Of a DNA stretch of 64,000 bases, positions 1 through 7,962 are shown piece after piece (the first letter of the stretch is position 1; every line of letters begins with the position of its first letter). The translations under genes and the position numbers were made by a program. The DNA comes from Billgrantia pellis (lineage in GTDB: Bacteria > Pseudomonadota > Gammaproteobacteria > Pseudomonadales > Halomonadaceae): positions 62,001 through 126,000 of the forward strand of contig NZ_VTPY01000008.1 in assembly GCF_008297955.1 (NCBI RefSeq), read 5' to 3'. The notes under the pieces were generated by a model. The model was not told where the DNA came from. It searched no databases and saw nothing but the letters and a program-made list of their open reading frames with translations.

Positions 1-459
1 GCCCTGGGCGAGTGCTGCGAGCACCGCGGTAACCTCTATGGCCTGGTCGAGCCGATCTGGCGCCAGGTCGAGGTGGTGGCCGAGCGGCTCTGCCGCCCCA
101 ATGCCGAAGGTGTACCGGGCTACGTTGAGAAACCGACCGCCACCAAGCTCAAGGTCAGCGGCGTCTCGCTCTACGCCTTCGGCCCCACCGAAGCCGAACC
201 CGGCGGCCATGAAGTGCTCAGCTACCGCGATCCCCAGCAGGGCGACTACCGCCGCCTGCTGCTGCGCGATGGCCGCCTGGAGGGCGCCGTGCTCTACGGC
301 GACACCGCCTCCGGCCCCTGGTACTTCGAGCAGGCCCTGGCGGGCCGCGATCTCACCGCCTGCCGCCCAGCCCTGCTGCTAGGCGCCGCCGATGCCCAAC
401 TCCTGCTCGACGACGCCCTGAACGAATCACCGCAACGCCCCGCGAAGGAGGCCGCATGA
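1..459 (+). CDS. NAD(P)/FAD-dependent oxidoreductase, C-terminal part (5' end outside window)
   Basis: The reading frame is open from base 1 and ends in TGA at 457-459, giving the last 152 residues of a larger protein. The fragment begins with a GECCEHRG segment followed by LYGLVEPIW, then TKLKVSGVSLYAFG and VLYGDTASGPWYF. This matches the end of the FAD/NAD(P)-binding module found in NirB-like assimilatory nitrite-reductase partner proteins. It overlaps nirB by 4 bases (ATGA), so the two are translationally coupled, and it probably supplies electrons in nitrate or nitrite assimilation. The FAD-binding N-terminus is not visible, so its exact role cannot be settled here. Confidence 0.75.
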   Translation, partial: ALGECCEHRGNLYGLVEPIWRQVEVVAERLCRPNAEGVPGYVEKPTATKLKVSGVSLYAFGPTEAEPGGHEVLSYRDPQQGDYRRLLLRDGRLEGAVLYGDTASGPWYFEQALAGRDLTACRPALLLGAADAQLLLDDALNESPQRPAKEAA

Positions 460-2957
460 ACACGCCCGCGAAACCGCAACTGATCGTTATCGGCAACGGC
501 ATGGTCGGCCACCACCTGGTCGAGCAGCTGGTCGAGCAGGGCGCCACGCAGCGCTACGCCATCACCGTTTTCGGCGAGGAGCGCCACCTGGCCTACGACC
601 GCGTGCACCTCTCCGAGTACTTCAGCGGTCGCGACGCCGCCTCGCTGGCGCTCTCCACCAGCGAGTACTACGCCGAGCACGGCATCGAGCTGCGCCTGCA
701 CGAGGCGGTGACCGCCATCGACCGCGACAAGGGCGAGGTGATCACACCCCAAGGCCGCTACGCCTACGACCGCCTGGTGCTGGCCACCGGCTCCTACCCC
801 TTCGTGCCGCCGATTCCCGGCAACGATCGCGAAGGCTGCCTGGTCTACCGCACCCTGGAGGACCTCGACGCCATTCGTGCCGCCGCCGAAACCGCCGCCA
901 CCGGCGTGGTAGTGGGCGGTGGCCTGCTCGGGCTGGAAGCCGCCAACGCCCTGCGCGGGCTCAACCTCGACACCGCCGTGGTGGAGTTCGCCCCGCGGCT
1001 GATGCCGATGCAGGTGGACAGCGAAGGCGGCGAGCTGCTGCGCGAGAAGATCGAGGCGCTGGGCGTGCAGGTGCTCACCGGCCGCGCCACCCAGGAGATC
1101 GTCGACGGCGAGGCCAGCCGCCACCGCATGGTGTTCCAGGACGACAAGGTGCTGGAAACCGACCTGATCGTCTTCTCCGCCGGCATTCGCCCCCGCGACG
1201 AGCTGGCCCGCGACTGCGGCCTGGAGATCGGCGAGCGCAGCGGTGTGGTGATCGACGACAACTGCTTGACCAGCGACCCGGCGATTCTCGCCGTTGGCGA
1301 GGTCGCACTGTGGAACAACAGCATCTTCGGCCTGGTCGCCCCCGGCTACCAGATGGCCAAGGTCGCGGCCTCAACGCTCCTCGAAGGTGGCGAAACCTTC
1401 CGCGGCGCCGACATGAGCACCAAGCTCAAGCTGATGGGCGTCGACGTGGGCGCCATCGGCGACGCCCACGGCGACCGCACCCCCGGCGCGCGGCAGTACC
1501 GCTTCCTCGACCCCATCAAGCAGCAGTACCGCAAGCTGGTGGTCTCCAGCGACGGCAAGCGCGTGGTGGGCGCCATGCTGGTGGGCGACAACAGCGTCTA
1601 CGACACCCTGCTGCAGTACTACGCCAACCGCATCGACCTGCCCGAGGACCCGGCCGCGCTGATCCTGCCCGCCGGTGGCGAAGCCGCCCCCGCGCTGGGG
1701 CCGCACGCCCTGCCGGAAACCGCCACCATCTGCTCGTGCCACAACGTCACCAAGGGCGACGTGTGCGCCTCGATCGATGCCGGCGCCGTGGACCTCGGCG
1801 CGGTGAAAGGCGCGACCAAGGCCAGCACCGGCTGCGGCGGCTGTGCCGCGCTGCTCAAGAACCTGGTGGACCATGAGCTCGAGAGCCGCGGCGTGGAGAT
1901 CGACAAGTCGATCTGCGAGCATTTCGCCCATACCCGCCAGGAGCTCTACGACATCGTGCGGGTGGAAGGCATCAAGACCTTCAGCGAGCTGGTGAATAAA
2001 CACGGCCATGGCCTCGGCTGCGATATCTGCAAGCCGGCGGTGGCCTCGATACTCGCTTCCTGCTTCAACGAGCCGATCACCGACGCGGCCCACATCCCGC
2101 TGCAGGACACCAACGATACCTTCATGGCCAACATGCAAAAGAACGGCACCTACTCCGTCGTTCCCCGCGTGCCGGGCGGCGAGATCACTCCCGAAAAGCT
2201 GATGGTGCTGGGCCAGGTGGCGCAGAAGTACGCGCTCTACACCAAAGTGACCGGCGGCCAGCGCATCGACCTGTTCGGCGCCCGCCTGGAGGACCTGCCG
2301 GCGATCTGGGGCGAGCTGATCGAAGCCGGCTTCGAGACCGGCCACGCCTACGGTAAGTCGCTGCGTACGGTGAAATCCTGCGTGGGCAGCACTTGGTGCC
2401 GCTACGGCGTGCAGGACAGCGTGGGCATGGCGATCCAGCTGGAGCACCGCTACAAGGGCCTGCGCGCGCCGCACAAGATCAAGTTCGCCGTTTCCGGCTG
2501 CACCCGCGAGTGCGCCGAAGCCCAGAGCAAGGACATCGGCGTGATCGCCACCGAGAACGGATGGAACTTATATGTCTGCGGCAATGGCGGCATGCGCCCG
2601 CGCCACGCCGAACTCTTCGCCACCGACCTCAATGACGAGCAGCTCTACCGCATCATCGACCGCTTCCTGATGTTCTACATCCGCACCGCCGACCGCCTGC
2701 AGCGCACCTCGGTGTGGCGCGAGAACCTGGAAGGCGGCCTGGACTACCTCAAGCAGGTGATCCTCGAGGACAGCCTCGGCATCGGCGAAGAGCTCGACCG
2801 GCAGATGCAGGCCGTGATCGACACCTACGAGTGCGAATGGGCCAACGCCATCAGCGACCCGGAGAAGCTCAAGCGCTTCCGCAGCTTCGTCAACGACGCG
2901 CGCCCGGACCCGGACATTATCTACACGACCGAGCGCGGCCAACTCCGCCCAGCATGA
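456..2957 (+). CDS. nirB: Assimilatory nitrite reductase (NADH) large subunit NirB
   Basis: This cytoplasmic enzyme reduces nitrite to ammonia with NADH. The 833 residues match the usual NirB length. In order there is an FAD-binding GNGMVG motif near residue 13, an NAD-binding GGGLLG motif near residue 150, a BFD-type [2Fe-2S] segment (CSCHN then GCGGC, about 430-470), a ferredoxin-like half domain, and the siroheme/4Fe-4S domain. The siroheme cysteines are visible as CVGSTWC (C-x5-C) and CTREC (C-x3-C). The ATG overlaps the stop of the upstream oxidoreductase. nirD follows 59 bases downstream, beyond a strong hairpin. All expected cofactor ligands appear to be present. Confidence 0.95.
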   Translation: MNTPAKPQLIVIGNGMVGHHLVEQLVEQGATQRYAITVFGEERHLAYDRVHLSEYFSGRDAASLALSTSEYYAEHGIELRLHEAVTAIDRDKGEVITPQGRYAYDRLVLATGSYPFVPPIPGNDREGCLVYRTLEDLDAIRAAAETAATGVVVGGGLLGLEAANALRGLNLDTAVVEFAPRLMPMQVDSEGGELLREKIEALGVQVLTGRATQEIVDGEASRHRMVFQDDKVLETDLIVFSAGIRPRDELARDCGLEIGERSGVVIDDNCLTSDPAILAVGEVALWNNSIFGLVAPGYQMAKVAASTLLEGGETFRGADMSTKLKLMGVDVGAIGDAHGDRTPGARQYRFLDPIKQQYRKLVVSSDGKRVVGAMLVGDNSVYDTLLQYYANRIDLPEDPAALILPAGGEAAPALGPHALPETATICSCHNVTKGDVCASIDAGAVDLGAVKGATKASTGCGGCAALLKNLVDHELESRGVEIDKSICEHFAHTRQELYDIVRVEGIKTFSELVNKHGHGLGCDICKPAVASILASCFNEPITDAAHIPLQDTNDTFMANMQKNGTYSVVPRVPGGEITPEKLMVLGQVAQKYALYTKVTGGQRIDLFGARLEDLPAIWGELIEAGFETGHAYGKSLRTVKSCVGSTWCRYGVQDSVGMAIQLEHRYKGLRAPHKIKFAVSGCTRECAEAQSKDIGVIATENGWNLYVCGNGGMRPRHAELFATDLNDEQLYRIIDRFLMFYIRTADRLQRTSVWRENLEGGLDYLKQVILEDSLGIGEELDRQMQAVIDTYECEWANAISDPEKLKRFRSFVNDARPDPDIIYTTERGQLRPA

Positions 2958-2959
2958 TG

Positions 2960-2990
2960 GAAATCGGCGAGCGAATCGCTCGCCGATTTC
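2960..2990 (+). promoter_or_regulatory. Strong hairpin between nirB and nirD
   Basis: A perfect 14-bp inverted repeat (2960-2973 and 2977-2990) with a 3-base AAT loop starts just after the nirB stop. No T-run follows, so it is not a standard terminator. It could stabilise the upstream mRNA end, set the NirB:NirD ratio or act as a processing site. Confidence 0.5.
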
Positions 2991-3016
2991 CCGACACCAT
3001 TGCTAGGAATCATCTT

Positions 3017-3418
3017 ATGACAATCGCCAATGCAGCAGCCAAGACCATGACCCAGACCTGGCAAACCCTCTGCACCCGCGCCGACCTGGTGCCCTACTCC
3101 GGTGTCGCCGCCTGGGTGGAAACGCCGGAAGGCCCGGCCCAAGTGGCGATCTTCTATATCCCAGCCGGCCCGAACACGTCGCAGCCAGCCGGCCAGGCGC
3201 AGGAACTCTACGCCCTGGACCACCACGACCCCTTCTCCAATGCCAATGTCATCGCCCGCGGCATCGTCGGGGATCTCAAGGGCCAGCCCGTCGTCGCCTC
3301 GCCGATCTACAAGCAACACTTCCGCCTGGAAGACGGTCAATGCCTGGAAGATGAAAGCGTAGCGCTGCGCACCTGGAAGGTGAGCTTCAAGGGCGATGAG
3401 GTATGGATTGAGGCGTGA
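3017..3418 (+). CDS. nirD: Nitrite reductase (NADH) small subunit NirD
   Basis: This 133-residue Rieske-fold subunit partners NirB. The fold is recognisable (VPYSGVAAWV, LYALDHHDPFSNA, VVASPIYKQHF, LRTWKV), but the Rieske cysteine/histidine ligands are absent. Loss of these ligands is normal for the NirD family, which carries no iron-sulfur cluster. The frame is open further upstream, but the ATG at 3017 has AGGAA about 8 bases ahead, and the protein then starts where other NirD proteins do. A rho-independent terminator follows, so nirD closes the operon. Confidence 0.93.
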   Translation: MTIANAAAKTMTQTWQTLCTRADLVPYSGVAAWVETPEGPAQVAIFYIPAGPNTSQPAGQAQELYALDHHDPFSNANVIARGIVGDLKGQPVVASPIYKQHFRLEDGQCLEDESVALRTWKVSFKGDEVWIEA

Positions 3419-3440
3419 GGTTGCGGCCTTAGAAACAAGA

Positions 3441-3473
3441 AGCCGCCGACGCTGGGGAAGCGTCGGCGGCTTT
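3441..3473 (+). terminator. Rho-independent terminator after nirD
   Basis: A perfect 13-bp stem (3441-3453 with 3459-3471) has a 5-base loop and a short T-run (TTT). It lies 23 bases after the nirD stop and is also correctly placed to end the minus-strand gene at 3493, so it may work in both directions. Confidence 0.8.
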
Positions 3474-3492
3474 GGATAAGCCCGTTTTCATC

Positions 3493-3978
3493 TCAACCGC
3501 GGAAGGCAGCCTCGATCTCGGCGATGTCGATTTTCCGCATCGTCATCATGGCATCGAATGCTCTCTTGGCGGCGGCGCGGTCGGGGCTGGTAAAGGCCTT
3601 CGTCAGCGCGATCGGCGTAATCTGCCAAGAGATGCCCCACTTGTCCTTGCACCACCCGCATTGGCTTTCCTCGCCGCCATTGCCGACGATGGCATTCCAG
3701 TAGCGATCCGTCTCCTCCTGACCCTCGGTCGCCACCTGAAACGAGAACGCCTCGCTGTGCTTAAACATAGGCCCGCCGTTCAGCCCCAGGCACGCAACGC
3801 CCAACACGGTGAACTCGACCGTCAATACGCTCCCCTCCTTGCCCGATGGGTAATCCCCAGGCGCGCGGTGCACCGCCTCGAGCGATGAATCGGGGAAGGT
3901 CTCGCCATAAAATCGCGCGGCTTCCTCAGCGGCGCCATCGTACCAAAGGCAGATCGTATTCTTTGCCATGTGCTTCAT
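3493..3978 (-). CDS. VOC-family (PhnB-like) protein, possible integron cassette gene
   Basis: The 161-residue protein belongs to the vicinal-oxygen-chelate superfamily, PhnB/3-demethylubiquinone-methyltransferase-like branch. Visible features are KNTICLWYDGAAEEAARFY at the start, FKHSEAFSFQV and WGISWQITP. The substrate cannot be told. The frame stays open upstream, but the ATG at 3978 has GGAG 6 bases ahead. A sequence GTTAGGT, matching the integron R' consensus GTTRRRY, lies 39 bases before the start (4023-4017, minus strand). Orientation and position suit an integron cassette reading away from the integrase remnant at 4821. No attC-like site follows its stop, so the far end of the cassette is not supported. 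Confidence 0.8.
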   Translation of the reverse strand: MKHMAKNTICLWYDGAAEEAARFYGETFPDSSLEAVHRAPGDYPSGKEGSVLTVEFTVLGVACLGLNGGPMFKHSEAFSFQVATEGQEETDRYWNAIVGNGGEESQCGWCKDKWGISWQITPIALTKAFTSPDRAAAKRAFDAMMTMRKIDIAEIEAAFRG

Positions 3979-4061
3979 GATCAGCTCCGTTTCGTGGGTC
4001 ATTGCTGTGGGTGGCAACCTAACGTCGAACGGAGCTGGCCGAAATCGACAGTGGTGGTGGT

Positions 4062-4127
4062 GGCTAACGTCTCAATCCGACGCTGGAGTGGGGGAGCTCC
4101 AACGTCGGATTGAATGATTTGTTAGGC
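4062..4127 (-). other. attC-like integron recombination site
   Basis: Read on the minus strand, GCCTAAC (4127-4121) fits the R'' consensus RYYYAAC and GTTAGCC (4068-4062) approximates R'. Between them are 17-base inverted arms (4072-4088 and 4097-4113) pairing at 16 of 17 positions with a short unpaired centre. The 66-bp length and the position directly at the stop of the adjacent minus-strand gene match attC sites. A further perfect R' match, GTTAGGT, sits at 4023-4017, so the true site might extend to there (111 bp) and include a second small palindrome. Confidence 0.7.
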
Positions 4128-4598
4128 ACTGGCCGAGCCTCCACGCAAGGCTTTAACGGCAGCCTCTGTGCAACCATGCAGCTCCGAAGCAAGCTGCTCA
4201 CACTCGGCAGCGAAGGCTTGGAGTTCCCGAAGTTCTATCCTGCGATTGCCGCCACGCAACGAGACGATTGCTTCTCTATGTGTGAACCCGCCATCGGAAT
4301 GCAGGATGCCGAGAACCAACGGGTTGTGAGCAATCAAGTTACGCGTGACGAGTAGTTCTTTCGCGCGGGACAATTTGGCAGCTAGTTGCTCAAAAGCATG
4401 GCCAGGATGTGCCTCAAGCAGCTCATGTATCAGATCGATCCGCTGCCCAAGCTTGAACGACCTCACTGACCTCTGAATCCGATCCTTCGGGATCTCTTGC
4501 AAGCAGGTGACTGTTAGATGCTCGATGGAGCCAAACGCCACGAAGCTCTGGCCGATCGCAGCTGCCCACTTGCCGTTGAGGTCTACTAGCTTGACCAA
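4122..4598 (-). CDS. Small HEPN-like protein, probable integron cassette gene
   Basis: The protein is 158 residues and I recognise no named family. It is mainly helical and contains RNLIAHNP, an R-x4-H motif like that of HEPN-type proteins, some of which are RNases in toxin-antitoxin or defence modules. I chose the TTG at 4598 because GGGGGAG precedes it by about 6 bases. The longer frame to 4700 would also begin with TTG and would cross GTTAGGC (4619-4613), which looks like the cassette's R' boundary. The stop lies within the R'' motif of the attC-like site, as is typical of cassettes. Base composition is lower in GC than its neighbours. Confidence 0.6.
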   Translation of the reverse strand: MVKLVDLNGKWAAAIGQSFVAFGSIEHLTVTCLQEIPKDRIQRSVRSFKLGQRIDLIHELLEAHPGHAFEQLAAKLSRAKELLVTRNLIAHNPLVLGILHSDGGFTHREAIVSLRGGNRRIELRELQAFAAECEQLASELHGCTEAAVKALRGGSASA

Positions 4599-4785
4599 GA
4601 TCTCTCCCCCGTGCCTAACAGTGATTGGACCGCACGTCCTGATATTGAATGAACATCCTGCGCGTTCACTAATATTATCTGACGCGCTTTCTTCTCCCAA
4701 CTCATTGATTTTCCTTCAGCCTAAGTATAGCTCGGCCACCTATGCAGAATTCGCGCGCTTGTGCGTTTTGTCGGAACCAATAAAA

Positions 4786-4801
4786 CTGTATGCATATCCA
4801 A
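4786..4801 (+). promoter_or_regulatory. Candidate LexA box upstream of the integrase remnant
   Basis: CTGTATGCATATCCAA has a perfect CTGT half-site followed by an AT-rich spacer; the second half is degenerate against ACAG. Integron integrase promoters are often LexA controlled, and this site sits 20 bases before the integrase start. The 4620-4820 interval would also hold attI and the cassette promoter. Confidence 0.4.
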
Positions 4802-4820
4802 ATCATGTGGGAGCTGCTCT

Positions 4821-5068
4821 ATGGATACGCGCAACAAGCCACCGAAGCTGATGGACCGGGTGAAGGCTACCATGCGAGTGAAGCGCTATAGTCCACGCAC
4901 CGAGAAAACCTACTGCTACTGGATACGCTACTTCATTCGCTTCCATGGCGTGCGCCATCCTGCCATCATGGGAAGTTCCGAGTACGCGCCTTCCTGGAGT
5001 ACCTTGCGGTGGAACGCCAAGTGGCAGCCGCCACGCAGAGCCACGCACTGAAGCTGGGTAAAGGATAA
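4821..5068 (+). pseudogene. intI: Integron integrase IntI, frameshifted and truncated
   Basis: The ATG at 4821 has GGAG 7 bases ahead. The protein begins like an integron tyrosine recombinase: a short leader, then LMDRVKATMRVKRYSPRTE, TYCYWIRYFIRFHGVRHP and MGSSE. At about 4981 one G appears to be missing (GAGGTAC expected, GAGTAC present). Moving one frame recovers VRAFLEYLAVERQVAAAT and then SHALKLG before a TAA at 5066-5068. Only about 80 residues of roughly 320 remain; the catalytic Arg/His/Tyr domain is gone. It reads in the opposite direction to the two minus-strand cassette-like genes beside it, the standard integron arrangement. It cannot be functional. Confidence 0.85.
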
Positions 5069-5290
5069 CGAGTCATTCAGGCACGCTACCGCCAGGAGAT
5101 GCCGATCCTCAGCCCCCTTCCCTGGCGGTCACAGGCCACCAACATGCCTTCATCGGGATGAGAACCCGCTTCGAAGCATGTGATTACTTGCAGCTAATTA
5201 AATGAACCATCGGCATGTGTCGCCGCATCTTGAGGAAAAGCGTCTTACGATGCGGGTCCGGATTGATATTGCCTCGCCTGATACCCAGCC

Positions 5291-6063
5291 CTATGTAACA
5301 TCCTGCACTCCTCGGCATTTTGGATAGGTCGAACAACCCCAGAACCGGTTGCCGGCGCTTGCGCCCCGTTTTGAGGTGCGCAGCACCATTGCGCTTCCGC
5401 ATTTCGGGCAGGTTCGGTCGGAGCTGGATTCGAAGCGGGCCTTGAGCTGTTTGACGTGCTGGCGGTGTGTTTCACGGCTTGGCGCCAATCGGCCGGTTTC
5501 GATTCTTTCCAACGCTTCCTGTACCTGAAAATCGTTCAATACAAGCTCGCGGAACGACTTGATGTACCTCACATAGCCGCCACCGATAGTGACGTTGTCC
5601 GGCATGTTGGTCTTGAAGACGGCGCCACCCGAGAAGACCAACACCGAATGAATGGCTTCCAAGGGCACGTCGAGCAGGGCTTCCAGCGCTTTCACATGCT
5701 TGAAGTTCTGGCGCAGCGGGTTCTGGAACTTGAAGCTCTTGCGGTAGATCTTCTGGGTCCACTGCGCCTGCTTCTCGCTGCCGAAGATTCAGCTCGTCAT
5801 GTGCTTGGTTTCGATGACGAAAATGCCGTAGCGGGAGACAAGGACGTGGTCGATCTGGGTGGTACCGTCGGGCGTGGCAAGCGTGACGTTGTGGATGCCT
5901 CGGTACTCATCCGCCGGAAGCCGCACCTTGGCGATCCGCTTGACGAAGGCTTCACCGAACAGGCCCTTGAACCAGCGAGACTTGAGGATGCCGAGCGCCA
6001 GCGCGACCAGGAGGAGCCACCACAGCGGGCGTACGCAGCAAAGAGGATCGAAGTGTAATCCAA
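5291..6063 (-). pseudogene. NERD-domain / topoisomerase-type zinc-finger protein, broken
   Basis: Three reading pieces together make a complete small NERD protein. A short N-terminal part (from a TTG at 6063) carries a hydrophobic stretch and needs a frame change near 6025 to continue as LWWLLLVALALGILKSRWF. The NERD nuclease-like core follows (TTQIDHVLVSRYGIFVIETK). A TGA at 5791-5789 then stands where WIFGSEKQAQW is expected, so a Trp codon became a stop. The rest is open to 5291 and ends in a C4 zinc finger of the topoisomerase I type (CPKCGSAM then WGCSTYPKC). NERD-type proteins are usually nucleic-acid associated. Two lesions make this gene inactive unless they are sequencing errors. Confidence 0.75.
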
Positions 6064-6496
6064 GGCATATCTCGCTCTGATTCGGCCGGAGAGTTTATCT
6101 CAGCCCGCGTGGCTCAAAAACTAACGCCTTCTTCCGTGTAATTCTAAGTAACGAATCAGAAATTTGACCTTGGTCGCACAACATGGGAAAAGACTTACGC
6201 TATGTAAGCCATTTCTCACATGCGCTGCTTTTCAGCATGTAGCAACAGAAAGCGCAGCGGCGCGGGCCTGGCATTAATCGTCTTATGCCAAGCTAGAGGC
6301 GGAATGAAGGTGAACGCAGCGCCGTCGCTGCGTGCTGTTGCTATCCCCCGGGTTTCTAACCACGAACCGCCGCTTCGATCAAGGTACGCCATGCTAGACT
6401 GGCAAGGAGGCCAACGGCCCCGGCTGCCACTTCCGTCCGCTGTGCGGACGTTCGATGGGGCAGACTGAAGCGCCCTACGAAAGGCAAGGAGGCTAT
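6064..6496. other. Intergenic region without a supported gene
   Basis: No convincing reading frame lies here. There is a small hairpin (GTCCGC at 6435-6440 with GCGGAC at 6444-6449) about 50 bases before the esterase start, and an AGGAGG ribosome site just before 6497. The rest is moderately AT-rich and shows nothing I recognise. Confidence 0.5.
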
Positions 6497-7399
6497 ATGT
6501 CGACATCTTCAGATAATGGCGATCGCTTGACGGATTTAAAAAAATTCGGAACTGACCCCGGGTCATTGCATGCGGACACCTATATCCCCAAGAACTTCCA
6601 AAAGAACGGACCGCTCATTGTCGTGCTACACGGCAGCACCCAGTCAGCGGAAAGCTATGATCTCGGATCAGGCTGGTCCGATCTGGCCGACGAATGCGGG
6701 ATAGCACTACTGTATCCGGAGCAAAGGAAAATCAACAACCCCCTTAGCAGCTTCAACTGGTTCAAGTCTGGTGATACCCGCCGTGGCGGCGGCGAACCAC
6801 TCTCTATTCGACATATGATAGAGCAAGTCGTTGATGATCATGCCATCGACCCGGCGCGCGTCTTCATCACGGGAATGTCTTCGGGTGGCGCCATGACATC
6901 TGTGATGTTGGCGACCTATCCGGAGGTGTTCGCGGGAGGCGCGATCATCGCCGGACTACCCTACCGCAGCGCGGACTCTCTGATGCAAGCGATGGTTCGC
7001 ATGAAGGGTTTTGGCGGCCCGTCGGATAGCGAGCTCGACGCGCTAGTACGCGGCGCCTCGACATTCGACGGCCCATGGCCAACGATCTCGGTCTGGCATG
7101 GCGGCAGCGATTCGACCGTCGACAATGCCAACGCCGATTCTATCGTCCGGCAGTGGCAGAAGATCCATAAGGTCGAAGGACCACCGACACGGGTGGAGAA
7201 GGTCGACGGTTTTCCCCGACAGGTATGGTGCAACGCGGACGGGCGGGAGGTGATCGAGGAATACATCATCGGAGGAATGGGCCACGGCACGCCGATCATG
7301 GCCGGGGGAGACGAGGGCCTCGGGGAGGAGGGCAAGTATATGTTGGAAGTCGGAATTTCCTCGACCCGCCACATAGCGCATTTCTGGGGCCTTACGTAG
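6497..7399 (+). CDS. PHB-depolymerase-family esterase (LpqC type)
   Basis: This is an alpha/beta hydrolase of the polyhydroxybutyrate depolymerase/feruloyl-esterase family, 300 residues. An oxyanion-hole region (VVLHGSTQS) comes first, then the nucleophile elbow GMSSGG, an acid region (WHGGSDSTVD) and the terminal histidine region (GGMGHGTP). The ATG at 6497 follows AGGAGG by 6 bases; the frame is open a little further upstream without a better site. No signal peptide is evident, so it may be intracellular or act on small polyester oligomers. It stands alone between a broken NERD gene and a decayed hydrolase copy, so context gives no substrate. Confidence 0.85.
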   Translation: MSTSSDNGDRLTDLKKFGTDPGSLHADTYIPKNFQKNGPLIVVLHGSTQSAESYDLGSGWSDLADECGIALLYPEQRKINNPLSSFNWFKSGDTRRGGGEPLSIRHMIEQVVDDHAIDPARVFITGMSSGGAMTSVMLATYPEVFAGGAIIAGLPYRSADSLMQAMVRMKGFGGPSDSELDALVRGASTFDGPWPTISVWHGGSDSTVDNANADSIVRQWQKIHKVEGPPTRVEKVDGFPRQVWCNADGREVIEEYIIGGMGHGTPIMAGGDEGLGEEGKYMLEVGISSTRHIAHFWGLT

Positions 7400-7509
7400 T
7401 AGGGGAACTGTGGCCGGACTTAAACAGGACTTATCTCCGGCCAGATTCGTCTCTAGTGGCATGCGCCCATGACGACATCCATTCGACATCGGCAACCTGG
7501 AGCCCTTTC

Positions 7510-7703
7510 GTGTCTCGTGCTATCGGAATTCCCGCTGTCGAAGGAAACATCGGCGCCCATATTGTCACGCCCCGAAGGTATGCATGGCGGCCGACTACCT
7601 CGAACGCGATACGCCGCGGCCGGCTTTCATTCGGCCCGGCTGGTGGAGACCGACGATCCGAACAGTCCTGTGCATGTGATTGGCACTTTGACCGGCCGAT
7701 TTT
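7510..7703 (+). pseudogene. Decayed, internally deleted copy of the dienelactone hydrolase gene
   Basis: Bases 7510-7580 align with the first codons of the intact gene at 8538 (shared TCTCG.GCTATCG and AT.GTCACGCCC). From about 7583 the sequence jumps to its middle, with ATGGCGGCCGA.TACC, then GGCCGGCTTTCA.TCGGCC and GACGA.CCGAACAG, corresponding to bases from about 8946. Roughly 110 codons are missing between the parts. The tail reads as AAGFHSARLVETDDPNSPV before a stop. No active protein is possible. Divergence from the intact copy is well beyond a fresh duplication. Confidence 0.75.
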
Positions 7704-7869
7704 AATGAAAACCTCCCAGGAGATTAAAACTCGCCAATTAAATCTCTGCCTAACTTTTGTCAGAAAAAAAGACTCAAGGACATTTTGCAGCCAGTCACCC
7801 GGAACCGCGGCAGCATTAAGTGCAGCATCTCTGCGAAACTCAGGTTCTTACGGCATGATTTCCCTTGAG

Positions 7870-7959
7870 GCTTAACGTTAGCCGCGCGCGCCGCCATAAG
7901 CATTGTCCGGATTTGTAAGCCAATGCTTATGGCGGTCGTGGTGATGACCTTTGTTCGGC
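7870..7959 (-). other. Palindromic attC-like site next to the GFA gene
   Basis: A perfect 15-bp inverted repeat (7891-7905 and 7921-7935) with a 15-base spacer lies directly after the stop of the minus-strand GFA gene. On that strand it is framed by GCCGAAC (7959-7953, one mismatch to RYYYAAC) and GTTAAGC (7876-7870, a full GTTRRRY match). The 90-bp length suits attC. No T-run follows either arm, which argues against a simple terminator. Confidence 0.45.
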
Positions 7960-7962
7960 TTT

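Noticed and set aside
4786..4801. LexA box as proof of SOS control
   Set aside because: Only one half-site is good; kept as a weak site, not as evidence of regulation.
5456..6058. 200-codon plus-strand frame across the NERD region
   Set aside because: It is antisense to the NERD/zinc-finger sequence, which has recognisable motifs; the plus frame has none.
7705..7875. 56-codon plus-strand frame ending in the attC-like palindrome
   Set aside because: It has no ribosome site or family features; the fit of its TAA to a GCTTAAC motif is interesting but not enough to call a gene.
7891..7935. 15-bp inverted repeat as a rho-independent terminator
   Set aside because: Loop of 15 and no T-run on either side; the attC-like reading explains the flanking motifs better, though still tentatively.
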